From contig NC_058191.1 of the NCBI RefSeq assembly GCF_907165205.1, positions 12,650,501 to 12,714,500 of the forward strand: a DNA stretch of 64,000 nt. The letters run 5' to 3'. Within the stretch, counting starts at the first letter, position 1. Every line of letters begins with the position of its first letter. Source of the DNA: Coccinella septempunctata. Its lineage: Eukaryota; Arthropoda; Insecta; Coleoptera; Coccinellidae. Positions 9,261 to 20,800 of the stretch are shown piece by piece. The notes below the pieces were generated by a model. The model saw nothing but the letters and a program-made list of their open reading frames with translations. It was not told the DNA's origin and did no database searches. The translations under genes were made by a program, and so were the position numbers.

Positions 9261-11337
9261 ATGGACCTTACGGATACTAGGAAGAAATCCCTCAAGATAA
9301 TCTCGTGGAACATAAACGGGATCAACACTCGGAAAGCCGAGATAGAACAAATAATACGAGAAAGACAACCTGATATTATAGCCCTACAGGAAACAAGAAT
9401 AAACCGGAACAGAAGACTGAATTTCATGAATTATGAAACATATAGATGTGACAGAATTACAAACATCGGAGGAGGAGTAGCAATATTGGTTAGAACAGAT
9501 CTGAAACACTACTTTAAAAGTAGATCCGACGAAACACAAGGAAAAACAGAAAAAGTGACGATTGTTGCCGAATTAAATCGGCAAAGAGTCGAAATAACCT
9601 CGGCGTATAAGCCACCACAAAACAATCTATTGGAAGAAGAGATAAACAACATGTTGGAAGGATCAAACCCGAAAATCTCCATCGGAGATTTCAACTGTAA
9701 ATCCCCATTATGGAATAGCAAAACAGAGAATAGAAATGGCAAAAAACTCAAGGATTTCGCCGAAAAACAAAATGCCATAGTTATTGGACCAGAGCTACCG
9801 ACATATCTTGCTTTTGGAAGAGGAATACCAGATGTAATAGATATCGCGATATTGAAAAATATAACTCAAGAATTCTCGATTGAAACCTCAAACCACAATC
9901 CCGTGGAATTGACAATCGGAGAAGAACCAAGAGAAAAACTGCTGGAAATAAGAGAATATACCAATTGGACTAAATACAGCCATTTAATACAATCGGAAAT
10001 AACAGAAATTCCAACAATAAACACTCCAGACGATCTGGAATGTGCGGTTGATAAACTGGAAGAGATTATATTGAGAGCTTAGGAAAAAAGCACGAGAAGA
10101 GTGAAGAGACCAGCACCAATTCATCCGCATGGCGATACGCCCAAAGAAGTAAAAGATCTTATACAAGAAAATCGAAGTTTCAGAGGAATATATAGGATGA
10201 ACAAAAATGATCTAAATAGAAGGAACCTCAACCGACATAGCCAAGTTCTGAAAAATGCCCTGAAAGATCTAAGAACAAGCAGATGGAACAAAAGGGTTCA
10301 AGAACTGAATACAAACGCCACGAGGCTAAATGAGGAAACCGAAAATCTGGAACTAATTCCACCAGAACAGTTCGGATTCAGAAGAGAGCATTCAACAGAA
10401 CAACAATTATTAAGGCTCACAGAGTACATAACAGAGGGATTCCAAAATAAACAAGCTACAGGTCTTGTTTTACTAGACGTCGCCAGAGCATTCGACAGAG
10501 TATGGCATGAAGGATTAATATATAAGATGAGATGTGCTGGATATTCGATCAAAATATGCAAGTCGATACGGAATTATCTCAAAAATAGAAGATTTTACGT
10601 GAAAGTGGGAGGAGAATGCTCCTCAACAAGAGATATAGAGGCTGGAGTACCCCAAGAATCAGTACTTGGGCCACTTTTGTACAACATATACATCCACGAT
10701 ATTCCGAAAAATCCAAGAACCATGCTAACGTTATATGCTGACGACACAGGCATAGCAACTCGCACACCGAAATCCTGAAATAATAGAACGAGTTCTACAA
10801 GAGTCGATTGACGAAACAAATGACTGGTGCATAAAGTGGAAAATCAAGCTCAATGGACAAAAGAGCCAAGCAATATTACTACAGAAGAGAAGACTGCGAC
10901 CCACAACGAAACTGGATGTTGACGGCGAAGAAATCGACTGGAAAAATGAAGCCAAATATTTAGGAATAACGCTTGACAAAGGACTTACTTGGAAAAGTCA
11001 TATCAAACAAGCAATCGACAAAACGAAAGCCGCGATGAATAGACTCTATCCTCTGATAGGAAGAAGAAGCCACATGTCGAAAGAGACAAAATTGAAGATA
11101 ATCAAAGCCGTTGCTAGGCCTCAACTGACTTATGGATCAGTTGCCTGGGGTTTCGCGGCAAAGAGCCATATCAAAAGAATTCAGGCCACTGAAAACAAGC
11201 TGCTACGATGTGCAATAGATGCACCTTGGTTTGTCAGGAATAGACAGATTTATAAGGACCTGAAATGGGAAACCATAACCCAGAGGAAGACAAAAGGAGA
11301 ATGCGAATTTACCGAAGGAGACCAAGAGATCAATTAA
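9261..11337 (+). pseudogene. LINE B ORF2 (EN-RT), broken
   Basis: The endonuclease is recognisable (SWNINGINTRKAEIEQ, LQETRINRN, GDFNCKSPLWNS). The frame ends at a TAG within agcttagga (10080-10082), reopens at 10101, then jumps from VQELNT to NATRLNEE because of an internal deletion that removes the linker and first RT motifs. GVPQESVLGPLLYN and YADDTGIATR remain, with PQES where PQGS is usual. A frameshift follows at about 10775, and the C-terminal part (11035-11337) is also frame-shifted. Dead copy. Confidence 0.9.
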
Positions 11338-11620
11338 AAAGAGATTAAAATAACAACAGAAACTTGAAATATTCAATAAAGTGTTAATCCAATAGAGGAT
11401 AAACACATAAATCCCAGCACGATAGTGTGCGAGAAGAAAACCGACCAAGAGATGAACGGTTTATAGGCAAATGCCCGGAACCAAAATTCAAGAAGCAGTA
11501 GGGTTTTTAGTGGGTCTCGAGCTCAGGAGAGTAAACCCCACAATGTTCCCCCTCAGGAGATGAGGGTGGTTCGTCTGTCTTGCAGATTTTCCCCCTGCTA
11601 CACCAAAAAAAAAAAGAAAA

Positions 11621-12014
11621 TGTGTGTCCTCAGTATATCCATTCCCAGTACTACATCGACAGGTAGATCTGAAACTAATAACAATTTAGCTTCCAGAATT
11701 TCAGGCCAAATCCGGATCGGTGCGGGATATATTTCTCTAATGGGTATGGAACTTCCGTTAGCGACGGTGGTGGTAACGTCTCTAACATAATCCGGTTGTA
11801 CACCAACTACCTTACAGTAGGCGACCACTTCACTGCTGATGAAGGACCTGGTAGCTCCAGTGTCCAAGAGTGCAGCGAACTCCTTGTCTCCTACGAAAGC
11901 ATTAATAATCGGACGGTGATCGATAGGTTTTCCTTCCTCAGGAACCGAGGACGTGGTTGTTTGGAACTGGCGGATCCCCGGTTTCAGGCAGTTCCTTGGT
12001 AGATTAACGAACAC
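11621..12014 (-). pseudogene. gypsy aspartic protease fragment
   Basis: The retropepsin active site LLDTGATRSFIS is present, followed by the second conserved block VDVVLGMDILRTH at the broken end. The zinc-knuckle frame lies just upstream (11984-12532). LINE B inserted within the last codons, leaving the poly(A) of B fused to the frame. Confidence 0.85.
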
Positions 12015-13715
12015 CTACAGTCCCTAGACATGATACCCCTCTTATCACATCGAGAGCAGAACAGCAGCGGTTTCGAGGTACATTGTGATCGGAGATTACC
12101 CCTTCTACCACATCTCCAGCACTGTGGCTCGGTTGGCGGTCGGTCAGACTTTTTCGGTTCGTCCCGTCGCTGAGGTGCTGCAGAGCTTTGGGATGCTTTC
12201 GGTTTTTCGGACGGTTCGGTGCGGTTCGTAGTGTTCAGATGCATTCCGATCGGTTTGACGGTCGGTGGGAAATTTCGGAAGGTAAGATGTGGTTCGTTGA
12301 TGAGACTCTTTTGGAACGGTGGCGAAGTATAGTTAGCGATTTGCCATTTGACCAATTCGAAAACTTTTCTCTTTCGGAGCAGTTCATCAATCGTTGAAGT
12401 CGGTTGGAAAGCCAGGGCGGTTTGTAATTCTGGCAATAAACGTCGTCTGATGATATTCACCTGCTCTTCCTCGGTCGGTCGCTTTACGGTCAGTTCCTGA
12501 AACAGATTTTGCATTCGAGTTACATACAACAAGAGTCGTTCGTCGATTCCTTGAGTGCGTTTCTTGATCTCTTCTAATAGAATCTCCTCGTAGGAGAAAG
12601 AAAAGAATTTCGGAGTTGGTCCTTGAAATCTGTCCAGTCGCTGAATGTTCCTCTTCGGGGAATGTACCAGTCTCTTGCATCCTTACGTAACAACTCGTAG
12701 ATAGACTCAAATAACTGTTCTTGGCTCACCTTTCTAGCCTCGGCAAGATACTCAGCCACTTCCAGGAATGAGGTCACACCTGTCGACCCATCAAATGTCA
12801 GGCTCCATTTCCATACAGGAACGGTGGGAACGGAACAATCGGTAGTTTTCGGCGGTTTCGTCGACGGATGTTCGGTCGTCAGTTCGGTTTCCTTGGTCGT
12901 TGAGACTTCGATACCTACTTCTCTCACTCCAGCGGTCAAGGTAGGAGATGATGCAAAGGAAACTCTCCTTGTTGATTCGGCAAAATCCCTCACTAATCGC
13001 CTTGACTCAGGGGATGTCATCAACGGTCTGTGGTCATCATCGGTTTGGGCGGTTGGTAGAGATTGTTCAACGGTAAATGGGTATGAGGGTCGTCTCTGCA
13101 AAAAAGTACGTTCGATTTGTTGGCTTATTACCCTACAAACTTCTTGGCGGTCTTGCTGCAGCCTGTCATCCTGAGTGGTCGGTCGGGATATGTCACCATC
13201 TTCTCCCAAGTTCAACAAGTCTGCCTCCCCAACGGTTGTTGAACACGGAATCAAGCCTGGACCAAGTCTAGATACGAAGTCTGTTAATTTCTGGTCAATC
13301 AGGGACGGTGCGCTGGCGGACACCACCCAACCAATGAGTATTCTCCAGTAATCTTATAGCAACCTTCAGGAAGTGCTCGGTTTTCTTGTGAATCAGACTG
13401 GCAGCTTCCAGCTTCCGGAAATAGACTTCTCAGTCGGCCTTGAATGTGCAATAGTCGGCTCCTTATGCGCTGTAACTCATTGTCTCTATTAGCAAAGTCG
13501 AACTCACATATCTCTCCCATCAAGTCGAAAAACTTGGCACCACAAACACCAATTTCCTGTGCCTGGTCAATGTCATCTCTTGGTATTAACGGAATTTCGG
13601 AATGGATAGCCCTTCTCAGTTGAGCTCTCTTCTCCTGAACGGTATGTCCTATGGTACAGCCTCGTGCCTCTAACTCCCACGTAAGTTCGTCGCTTTTCAG
13701 TCGGTTGACATCCAT
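11984..13715 (-). pseudogene. gypsy gag, multiply frameshifted
   Basis: The start MDVNRLKSDELTWELEARGC resembles the SAP-like N terminus of insect gypsy gag. A charged linker follows, then a capsid-like region (KWSLTFDGS, FLEVAEYLAEARKVSQEQLF, DARDWY) and knuckles CWRCGRRGNLRSQC and CSRCDKRGIMSRDC. The coding sense is spread over four overlapping frames (13299-13715, 12574-13326, 12387-12710, 11984-12532), so at least three indels have occurred. Strand and order match the adjoining protease. Confidence 0.8.
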
Positions 13716-13890
13716 TTTTACGGCACCAAGGAATCAGAAGAAATGTTTACAATATGTACTCTATAGTTACATACATGAAACAAAGAACGGTTACCAATTT
13801 GCCAGTGTAGAGTATTATGGTTCGATAAGAAAAAAAAAAGAAACGGAACGGACGGTTACGGTAACAGGAACTACTCAGAGAACAGCAGAA

Positions 13891-13908
13891 GTCCCTGCTC
13901 GGGCGCCA
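13891..13908 (-). promoter_or_regulatory. gypsy primer-binding site
   Basis: The minus strand reads tggcgcccgagcagggac, an 18-nt match of tRNA-Lys type, two bases downstream of the putative LTR end. Twelve bases of it (gctcgggcgcca in plus orientation) recur at 13953-13964 inside the LTR. Confidence 0.6.
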
Positions 13909-13910
13909 GA

Positions 13911-15096
13911 TGTGACGAGCTTTTTCTCCCACTCTGGACGCTCCTTACCTTTGCTCGGGCGCCAGTGGGACAATCAGTGGAACCCCACGTCTCTCACAGA
14001 ATCTCCAAAGAATTAGAGAGCCCGGGTAGACTTGAATGATCACTTGATCAGTGGATAAGGATAGCATTGAAAACTAGGGTGGTAGCGTCTTCTTGGTCTC
14101 TGCTTTTTGACGGTTTTTAATCGTTCAAAAAGAGTACTTACCTCTTCTGACGAAAATCTAGCTCTAACTGATTTAGGGAACTGTCTTTCACTGGCAAAAA
14201 TAACTGGCTACAAGTCCAATTGCAGGGCACCCTGTCTCTCTCTCTCTCTCCTTCTCTCTCTCTCTCTGTGGCCCTCAAAATGGCTGCCAGTCAGACATCA
14301 GGTCGGAGGAAGCAGTCAACCTGTAACTTGATCGGTCGGAAGTCGATAATATATTAACCAAATAAGCACCAAAAATACGGTAAGAACACCAAGTCCTCCT
14401 GGAACCCAACGGCGGTCGAATAACGGACGCGGAAGCCGGCACTCTACACAGTCTACGATCACCAGGTCAAGTTTAAACGGTATGTAAGTATTCTCAGCCA
14501 GTCCAACGGACTAAAGAAAGCGGAAAATAGCCCTCAGGTATGCACTACGTAAGGAACAATAATACTACAAGTGACTTGCCTTAAACTTTCCGACTTCCTG
14601 ACGTAACTTCCAGCTCACGGCAATAACACCTACTTTTCTCGGCAGCTCGATCTCAATTGACTTGTTCTTGACCTTCATCGCCGCGCGTCGAACAAGTACC
14701 CCTCTATCGGAAAATTTGGCCCACTATCTGTAACTCGTCTCTTCATTGAATACACTCAAATTGTTCGGTCAATCAGCCGGCTCGGAAGAGACAGAAACAA
14801 CTGAAGAGAAGGAAAAACTGAACAAGTTGAAAGACCTCTCTCGACTTAGAAAAAGTACGGTTGAACGTAAAGAATTATAAAATATATGCATTCTGAAAAC
14901 AAAAGACATATACGGTTTTCGCTACAAATATGGGATTGGTCGGTGAAAAACAATGACACAATATCAATCGGTAAATCCCCCTATGATAATATAACGGTTT
15001 TCTTCTAAAATATTTCGATTGACAGGTCTTATTATGCAAGCATAGGTGAAGAAACCTCCTTTTCGTGGAGGGGCAAAATCTGCCACGTCACAACAC
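13911..15096 (-). repeat. candidate gypsy 5' LTR
   Basis: On the minus strand the segment would begin tgttgtgacgtgg and end ctcgtcaca just before the primer site, giving TGT...ACA ends. The downstream boundary is fixed by the primer site. The outer boundary is inferred only from the terminal motif because the partner LTR is absent. Confidence 0.4.
14235..14267. repeat. (TC)n microsatellite
   Basis: A tc dinucleotide run of ~33 nt with one interruption, inside the candidate LTR. Confidence 0.9.
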
Positions 15097-15117
15097 TGAC
15101 GAAAAGAAACAAATGGA

Positions 15118-15439
15118 CTAATGATAATCAATGTATCAAAGAAGGTGATTTGGTATTGCTAGCATATGAGAATGCTCCACGATTCCAGTGGCGTCAAGGC
15201 AGGATTGGAACCGTACATCGAGGGCCCGATGCAAGGGTTCGTGTCGTCGACGTTAAAACCAATGTTGACGAATACAGACGGTCAGTTCACAAAATTTGCC
15301 GGTTGGAAATTGAAGACTAGACTTTTTTGGCTTGGGAGAATGTTAGAATTCGAGTTGAGTTACTATCTTAGTTCTTTGTATCATTGTTGCATTCTCATTA
15401 GGATTATAGTTCATAGCTTGAAAAAAAAAAAGGGAGCGG
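15118..15439 (+). pseudogene. LTR-retroelement integrase C-terminus and polypurine tract
   Basis: Plus-strand codons ending at the stop 15318-15320 give IKEGDLVLLAYENAPRFQW, GRIGTVHRGPDARVRV and RRSVHKICRLEIED, matching the C-terminal domain (DUF5641-like) of BEL/Pao and related integrases. About 100 nt later an a-rich stretch ending gggagcgg precedes tgacattataatgac, fitting a polypurine tract and LTR start. The rest of the element is missing on both sides. Confidence 0.65.
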
Positions 15440-15519
15440 TGACATTATAATGACAGAATATAAAGACTGAAATGACGTCCGACCTTTAATTCAAAGACTC
15501 TGAGTTCAGTAGTAGACCA

Positions 15520-16386
15520 AGAACGTTTCTCCGTGTAGGGGTGGAATTTTAGTATTTTCTACTCGTAGGCTTTTTTGCATTCTCCATGCAGAATGATCGA
15601 TTGTATTCAGTTCTTGAACCCTTTTGTTCAATTTGCTAGATCTTAGATCTTTCAGGGCATTTTTCAGAACTTGGCAATGGCGGTTGAGGTTCCATTTGTT
15701 CAGATCATTCTTATACATCCGAAATATTCATCTGAGTCTTCGATTTTCTCGAAGGAGATCTTTTACTTCTTTAGGCGTATCGCTGGCATCTTCACTCTTC
15801 TCGTGCTTTTTTCGTGAGCTTTCAATATTCTATCTATTTAATATCTCTTCCAGTTTATCAACCGTACAGTCCAGATCCTCTGGAGTGCTTATTGTTGGGA
15901 TTTCTGTTAATTCCGATTGTATTAAATGACTGTATGTAGCCCAATTGGTATACATATTCTCTTATTTCCATCAGTTTTTCTCTTGGTTCTTTTCCAATTG
16001 TCAATTCCACGGGATTGTGGCTTGAGGTTACATCTTGCAAAGTCTCAATCGAGAATTCTTGAGTTATATTTTTCAATATCGCGATATCTATTACATCTGG
16101 TATTCCTAAACCAAAAGCAAGAAATATCGGTAACTCTGGTTCAATCACTATGGCATTTTGTTTTTTGGCGAAATACTTGAGTTTCTTGCCATTGCTATTC
16201 TCTGTTCTGCTGTTCCATAATGGGGATTTACAGTGGAAATGTCCGATGCAGATTTTCGGGTTTGTTCTTTCCAACATGTTGTTTTTCACTTCTTCCAATA
16301 TATTGTTTTGTGGGCGCTTATATTCCGAGGTAATTTCGACTCTTTGTCTATTTAATTCTGCAACACTGTTTCTGTTTCTCCTTGTG
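15520..16386 (-). pseudogene. Jockey LINE fragment E (ORF2 endonuclease and linker)
   Basis: The minus strand encodes endonuclease pieces (ELNRQRVEITSEYKRPQNN, then GHFHCKSPLWNS, where B and C have GDFNCKS) and the downstream linker (ALKDLRSSKLNKRVQELNT, DHSAWRMQKSL). It belongs to the B/C family but lacks their shared TAG at the endonuclease end. The catalytic Asp of GD-N is replaced by His. It is truncated at both ends. Confidence 0.85.
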
Positions 16387-16455
16387 TTTTTTTTTGTGTA
16401 GCAGAGGGGAAATCTGCAAATCAGAGGAAGCACCCTCTCCTGAGGGGGAACAAGT
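16387..16455 (-). mobile_element. severely truncated Jockey 3' end
   Basis: The minus strand reads the family 3'UTR terminus (cctcaggagagggtg... cccctctgctacac) followed by nine A's. Only ~70 bp of a LINE was inserted, between LINE I and fragment E. Confidence 0.75.
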
Positions 16456-17360
16456 GTTTTGTGCTACTTATATTCTTAAAGCTATTAGGTAACTGATTGT
16501 AAATTCTTATACATCTATATTTCGGATGTTTCTCACTCAGAGTTAATCTGTGAATTGGAAATTTTGTGTTCTTGTATTATACTTGTCACTAGAGTTATGT
16601 TCAATGAATTTATCTTTGTTCCTATGAAGAAATACAGCACATTCATGAATATATAAACCATATACTGTAAATATATTGTTTTGTTTGAACACATTCCCAC
16701 ATGTTTCCTTAAACTTTAGATTGTAAATTGTTCTCAGAATTCGCTTCTGTAGAATAAACATTTCTTTTAAGTTTTGGTTAGTACCCCAGAAAATTATACC
16801 ATACCTGAGCATCGATTCGAAATTCACGTGATACAAAATTTGCAATGTTTTTTCATTCAAATATCTTTTAGATATTCTAATGGTAAAGTTAATTTTGACT
16901 TAAATATTCTGTATGCACTCTGAAGGACAGGAAAGAATCTATGAAGAAGATCCCCAGGAATTTTGTATTATTTGTTACAAGAATATCCTCCTCTGCCAAT
17001 GTCATGCTTGTTGGTTTGCTTTTATTGTTTCTGTTGGTGCTGAAAATCAGAAGGTTTGTTTTTTCGACATTCAATATTAGATCATCATTATTTTATAGCC
17101 ATTATTGTGTCCTATTGAAGAAGTTGTTTCCCGCTCTGAGTAAGGCATCTTTCTCTTTTGCTCCCACCAGTAAGTTGGTGTCATCTGCGTAGCTTATCAA
17201 TGACTCCTCCTCTTCTTCCTCCACAATATCCTCTAGGTCGTTGAGGAAAATAAGGAATAGAAGGGGCCCGAGGATACCTCCTTGTGTTTTTCACGGTCGC
17301 AGATTCCCCCTGCTATAAAAAAAGGATACCTACTTGTGTTATCTATACCTCTGAATAGTC
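16456..17360 (-). pseudogene. CR1/L2-like LINE I, C-terminal half of RT ORF
   Basis: The minus strand gives GGILGPLLFLIFLNDLED, YADDTNLLVGAKEKDALL, then NVEKTNLLIFSTN, TKFLGIFFIDS, LRYGIIFWG, LQKRILRTIYNLK and RIYNQLPNSFKNI. This is a reverse transcriptase thumb and C-terminus unlike the Jockey copies nearby. Frame changes and a 35-bp insertion (17289-17323) show decay. Its 5' portion lies beyond the BEL element at 23546-24860. Confidence 0.8.
17289..17323 (-). mobile_element. 35-bp LINE micro-insertion with 17-bp TSD
   Basis: The insert ends agattccccctgctat plus seven A's. In the plus orientation this is the Jockey 3' terminus with poly(A). It is flanked by ggatacctccttgtgtt (17272-17288) and ggatacctacttgtgtt (17324-17340), one mismatch apart. 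It falls within the conserved RT motif of LINE I. Confidence 0.8.
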
Positions 17361-17365
17361 ATAAC
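17361..17365. repeat. BEL target-site duplication (left)
   Basis: ataac abuts the 5' LTR and recurs at 23541-23545 after the 3' LTR. Confidence 0.9.
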
Positions 17366-17622
17366 TGTTTAATTTTCATTAAAATAGCGTGCGTGTTCAT
17401 GTCATATTAGTTACTAGGGTGATTCGTTAATATAAAAAGACAGTCGAAAATACATCAGTCAATTCATCAGAAGCTTTTCAATTTTCTATCCAAAAATAAT
17501 CAATTCTAAAAAGAATATTCGTTGAGTGACCAGGACCGACCTACAGTATTGTTCAATTCTTCGTTCCCTAATAAAAACCAGCAACACAAATATTTATGTG
17601 TTCATCTTATTGAATGGATACA
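17366..17622 (+). repeat. BEL 5' LTR
   Basis: Begins tgtttaattttc and ends aatggataca (TG...CA). Same sequence and length as the 3' LTR by eye. Confidence 0.95.
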
Positions 17623-17628
17623 TAAATT

Positions 17629-17647
17629 TGGTCCTTCGAGCCGGATT
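17629..17647 (+). promoter_or_regulatory. BEL primer-binding site
   Basis: tggtccttcgagccggatt starts six bases after the LTR. Its complement matches the 3' end of insect tRNA-Tyr as I recall it (aatccggctcgaaggacca). Confidence 0.75.
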
Positions 17648-17880
17648 TGAGAGTGAAGGTTGATTTCAATTCCTATCCCGAGGAGTAGTGAAGAGGTTTG
17701 CTGTTTCATGGTTGGATTTTAATCACCCCCAGAAGACAGCGGAATCGGGTGACAGCTGGTTGTTTAATACTTCTACTGAGCGAGTTCATCGCTGGATTTT
17801 CGATAAGTAGCACTATCATCGTGCAAATTTCGTCTCATTCTTATTGAGCTTTGTTTTCTACTGTGCTTATAACAATTACA

Positions 17881-20800
17881 ATGTCTGAAGATAATTCAAA
17901 ATCGAGTGAAGTCGATGATGAAGTGAGAACTCTGATTAAAAACAGAGGTATAGTTAAAGCCAAGATGACTAGAATGGAAAATTGGTTCAAACAAGATACT
18001 CTTGATATTGTTCAATGTAAATTACGTTTGGAACAACTAATGCAAATTTTTAAAGACTATGACAATTTTCAAACTGAATTAGAGGTTATGGATTATGAAT
18101 CACATCATCAAGACAGAGAAATTATGGAAGAGAAATATTTTGATTTGATTTCTTTTGTAACTAAAATTGTTAATCAGTCTGAGGACACTCAACAATCCAA
18201 TTCTTCAACTGATAATCGGTCTACAATATCTCATTCAAGTATAAAGTTACCTGAAATTTCTATTCCAAATTTCTCGGGCGATATCAAACACTGGCCAAGC
18301 TTCTTCGAACTATTTACTGCACTGATAACAAATAATCAAAAATTATCTAATGTTCAAAAATTAATGTATCTGAAATCTGCTCTAACAGGGGAGCCATTAC
18401 AACTCATAGAAAATTTGGAAGTGATCGGGTTGAACTTTCCCATAGCTATTAATACGTTGAGGGATAGATTCGATAATAAATACCTAATTGTTAACGCATA
18501 TATAAGAAATTTACTGAATGTTCCATCCTTAACAAAAGGTAATGATAACAATCTGAGAAACTTTATTTCAGAAATTAAAACAAATTTGGCAGCTTTGAAC
18601 ACCTATAATTTATCAGAAAAACTTACTGACTTGATCCTTATTCAAATTTTCACACAGAAGCTAGATTTTGGTTTAAGAAAAGAATTTGAAGGGGAAAGAA
18701 ATGTTCGCGATTTTCCAACGCTCCCAGAATTTATACAATTTTTAGAAAGAAAATATAAGGTTCTCGAAAATTTGAGTGAGTCAACTCAAAATTCAAAATT
18801 AAATTCTTCGCACAAAAATAATAATACTTCTCGTAGTTCTCATCATGTTGATACTTCAGATAAAACTAAATTCTTCAAATGTTTCATCTGTGGTACCGAT
18901 GAGCACAGAATATATTCCTGTAAAAGGTTCCTGAATTTATCTCCAAACGATCGTCATGCTGCTGCTAAAGCAAAAAATGCCTGTTTGAATTGTCTTTCAT
19001 TAGGCCATACTGTTCAGTCATGTTCTAGTCAACGCAAATGTTCCAATTGTCAAAGGTCTCATCATAGTTTATTGCATTTCAATAAGAATTCATCTCGAAA
19101 TTCATTTTCCCATTCCAGATCTCATGATGAACCATCCAGATCAACTAGTTCGACTCAAGCATCTTCCCATTTATCCACTAGTGCTCAACCATACATTCCA
19201 GTGCGAGAAGAGGTTGATTCTTCTGCTCAAAATTTGTCTTCTCTTTCAGTACAGTCCTCTAATAATGAAGTGCTTCTAGCTACGGCATGTGTCAAATTGT
19301 ATAATTCTCACAACCAGACAATTATAGCTCGTTGTTTGACAGACTCAGCAAGTCAAACATCATTTGTAACTGAAGATTTAGTTAGAAAACTCAATCTCAA
19401 AACTTATGACCAGAAAATTCAAATTTCCGGTATCTCTCAAAGTTGTTCTATGTCAAATAGAATGATTGATCTAAAAATTCACTCATTAGTACACACCGAC
19501 CGAAAATTTAGTGTTTCTTGTGCTGTTCTTAAAACTATAACTTGTAAACAACCACAGTTACCAATTAGTTTGAGTTCTATTCCTATTCCAATGAACATTC
19601 AATTAGCAGATATCCATTTCAACACTCCATCTAATGTTGATATACTTTTGGGTGCAGACATATACTTTGACATCATTACTGATGGTATAATTAAATTAGG
19701 TCCTGGATTGCCTGTTCTTCAAAATTCACATCTAGGATATTTAATTGCTGGAAATATTCCTCAGTCAGGATGCATGTCTCGTGCAACTCATTTAACTGCA
19801 TCACAATATTTATTCGAATGTACAGAACCTACTGCCAATCCAGATGATATGTTGAATGATACTTTAACCAAATTTTGGGAAATTGAAGAAGTACAAATTC
19901 AATCTGAATCTATATTGACTCAAGCAGAGCAACAAGCTGAACAAATATTCAAAGACACAACCATTCGGTTGCCGTCTGGTAGATTTCAGGTTGACCTACC
20001 ATTCAAAGGTCCAAATGAACCTTCCAAACTAGGTGATTCATTCTCTCAAGCAAAAAAGAGATTTTTAAATTTAGAAAGGAGACTTGAAAGTTTCCCTGAA
20101 CGAAAGGCCCAATATTCAGAATTCATCAATGAATATTTATCCTTAGGACATGCAGCAATTGTACCTTTAACTCTAACCAATGAATTGTCCCTTAACAAAT
20201 ATTTCGTACCTCATCATTGTGTCATTCGTGATCAAAGTATCACAACTAAGCTTCGTGTAGTATTTGATGGTTCTATGAAAACCTCAACTGGTTTTTCTCT
20301 TAATGATATTATGCTTAAAGGTTATACTGTACAACCAGACTTATTCGATATATTAATACGTTTTCGTACATTCAGGTACGTTCTTATTGCTGACATTGAA
20401 AAAATGTTTAGGCAAATTCAAATAAATCCTAATCACACATATTTATTGAACATCTTGTGGCGTGACAATCCTCAAGATAAACTGAAGTGTATAGAATTGA
20501 AAACAGTTACTTATGGCACAAATTCAGCCCCCTTCTTAAGTAGAAGATGCTTAAAAGAACTAGCAATGCAAAATAGGGAGAAATTTCCTCTCGCAAGCGA
20601 AGCAATTCTGAACTCCTGTTATGTGGATGATTTTCTTTTTGGCTGTCATGATGTATCAACTTTGATTGAGGCTCACCATCAACTCACTAATTGCTTACAA
20701 TCAGCTTGCATATCACTCCACAAGTGGGGTTCAAATTCTCAGGAATTCTTAAATTCTATTTCAAAAAATTCTCACAAGGAAAATTATACTTTAGATTCAG

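Larger units (their letters stand above)
7458..11616 (+). mobile_element. Jockey-like LINE B, full-length but defective
   Basis: Starts cattccgagtcattcgcttg, with a 5'UTR homologous to those of A and C. It has ORF1 and ORF2 remnants, a 3'UTR and poly(A) from 11605. Relative to C it lacks ~0.5 kb of the ORF2 linker/RT start. Several stops and frameshifts are shared with C. A weak gaaaa(a)t repeat on both sides is the only possible TSD. It lies head-to-head with LINE A, 152 bp apart, and splits the gypsy protease from the pol fragment at 7316-7457. Confidence 0.9.
11621..15096 (-). mobile_element. Ty3/gypsy element, 5' half (minus strand)
   Basis: Read on the minus strand: candidate LTR, primer-binding site, leader, gag and protease, truncated at 11621 by LINE B. 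Its continuation is found at 7316-7457 and 2304-2490. The gag frame is broken several times, so the copy is old. No matching 3' LTR was recognised in the window. Confidence 0.75.
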
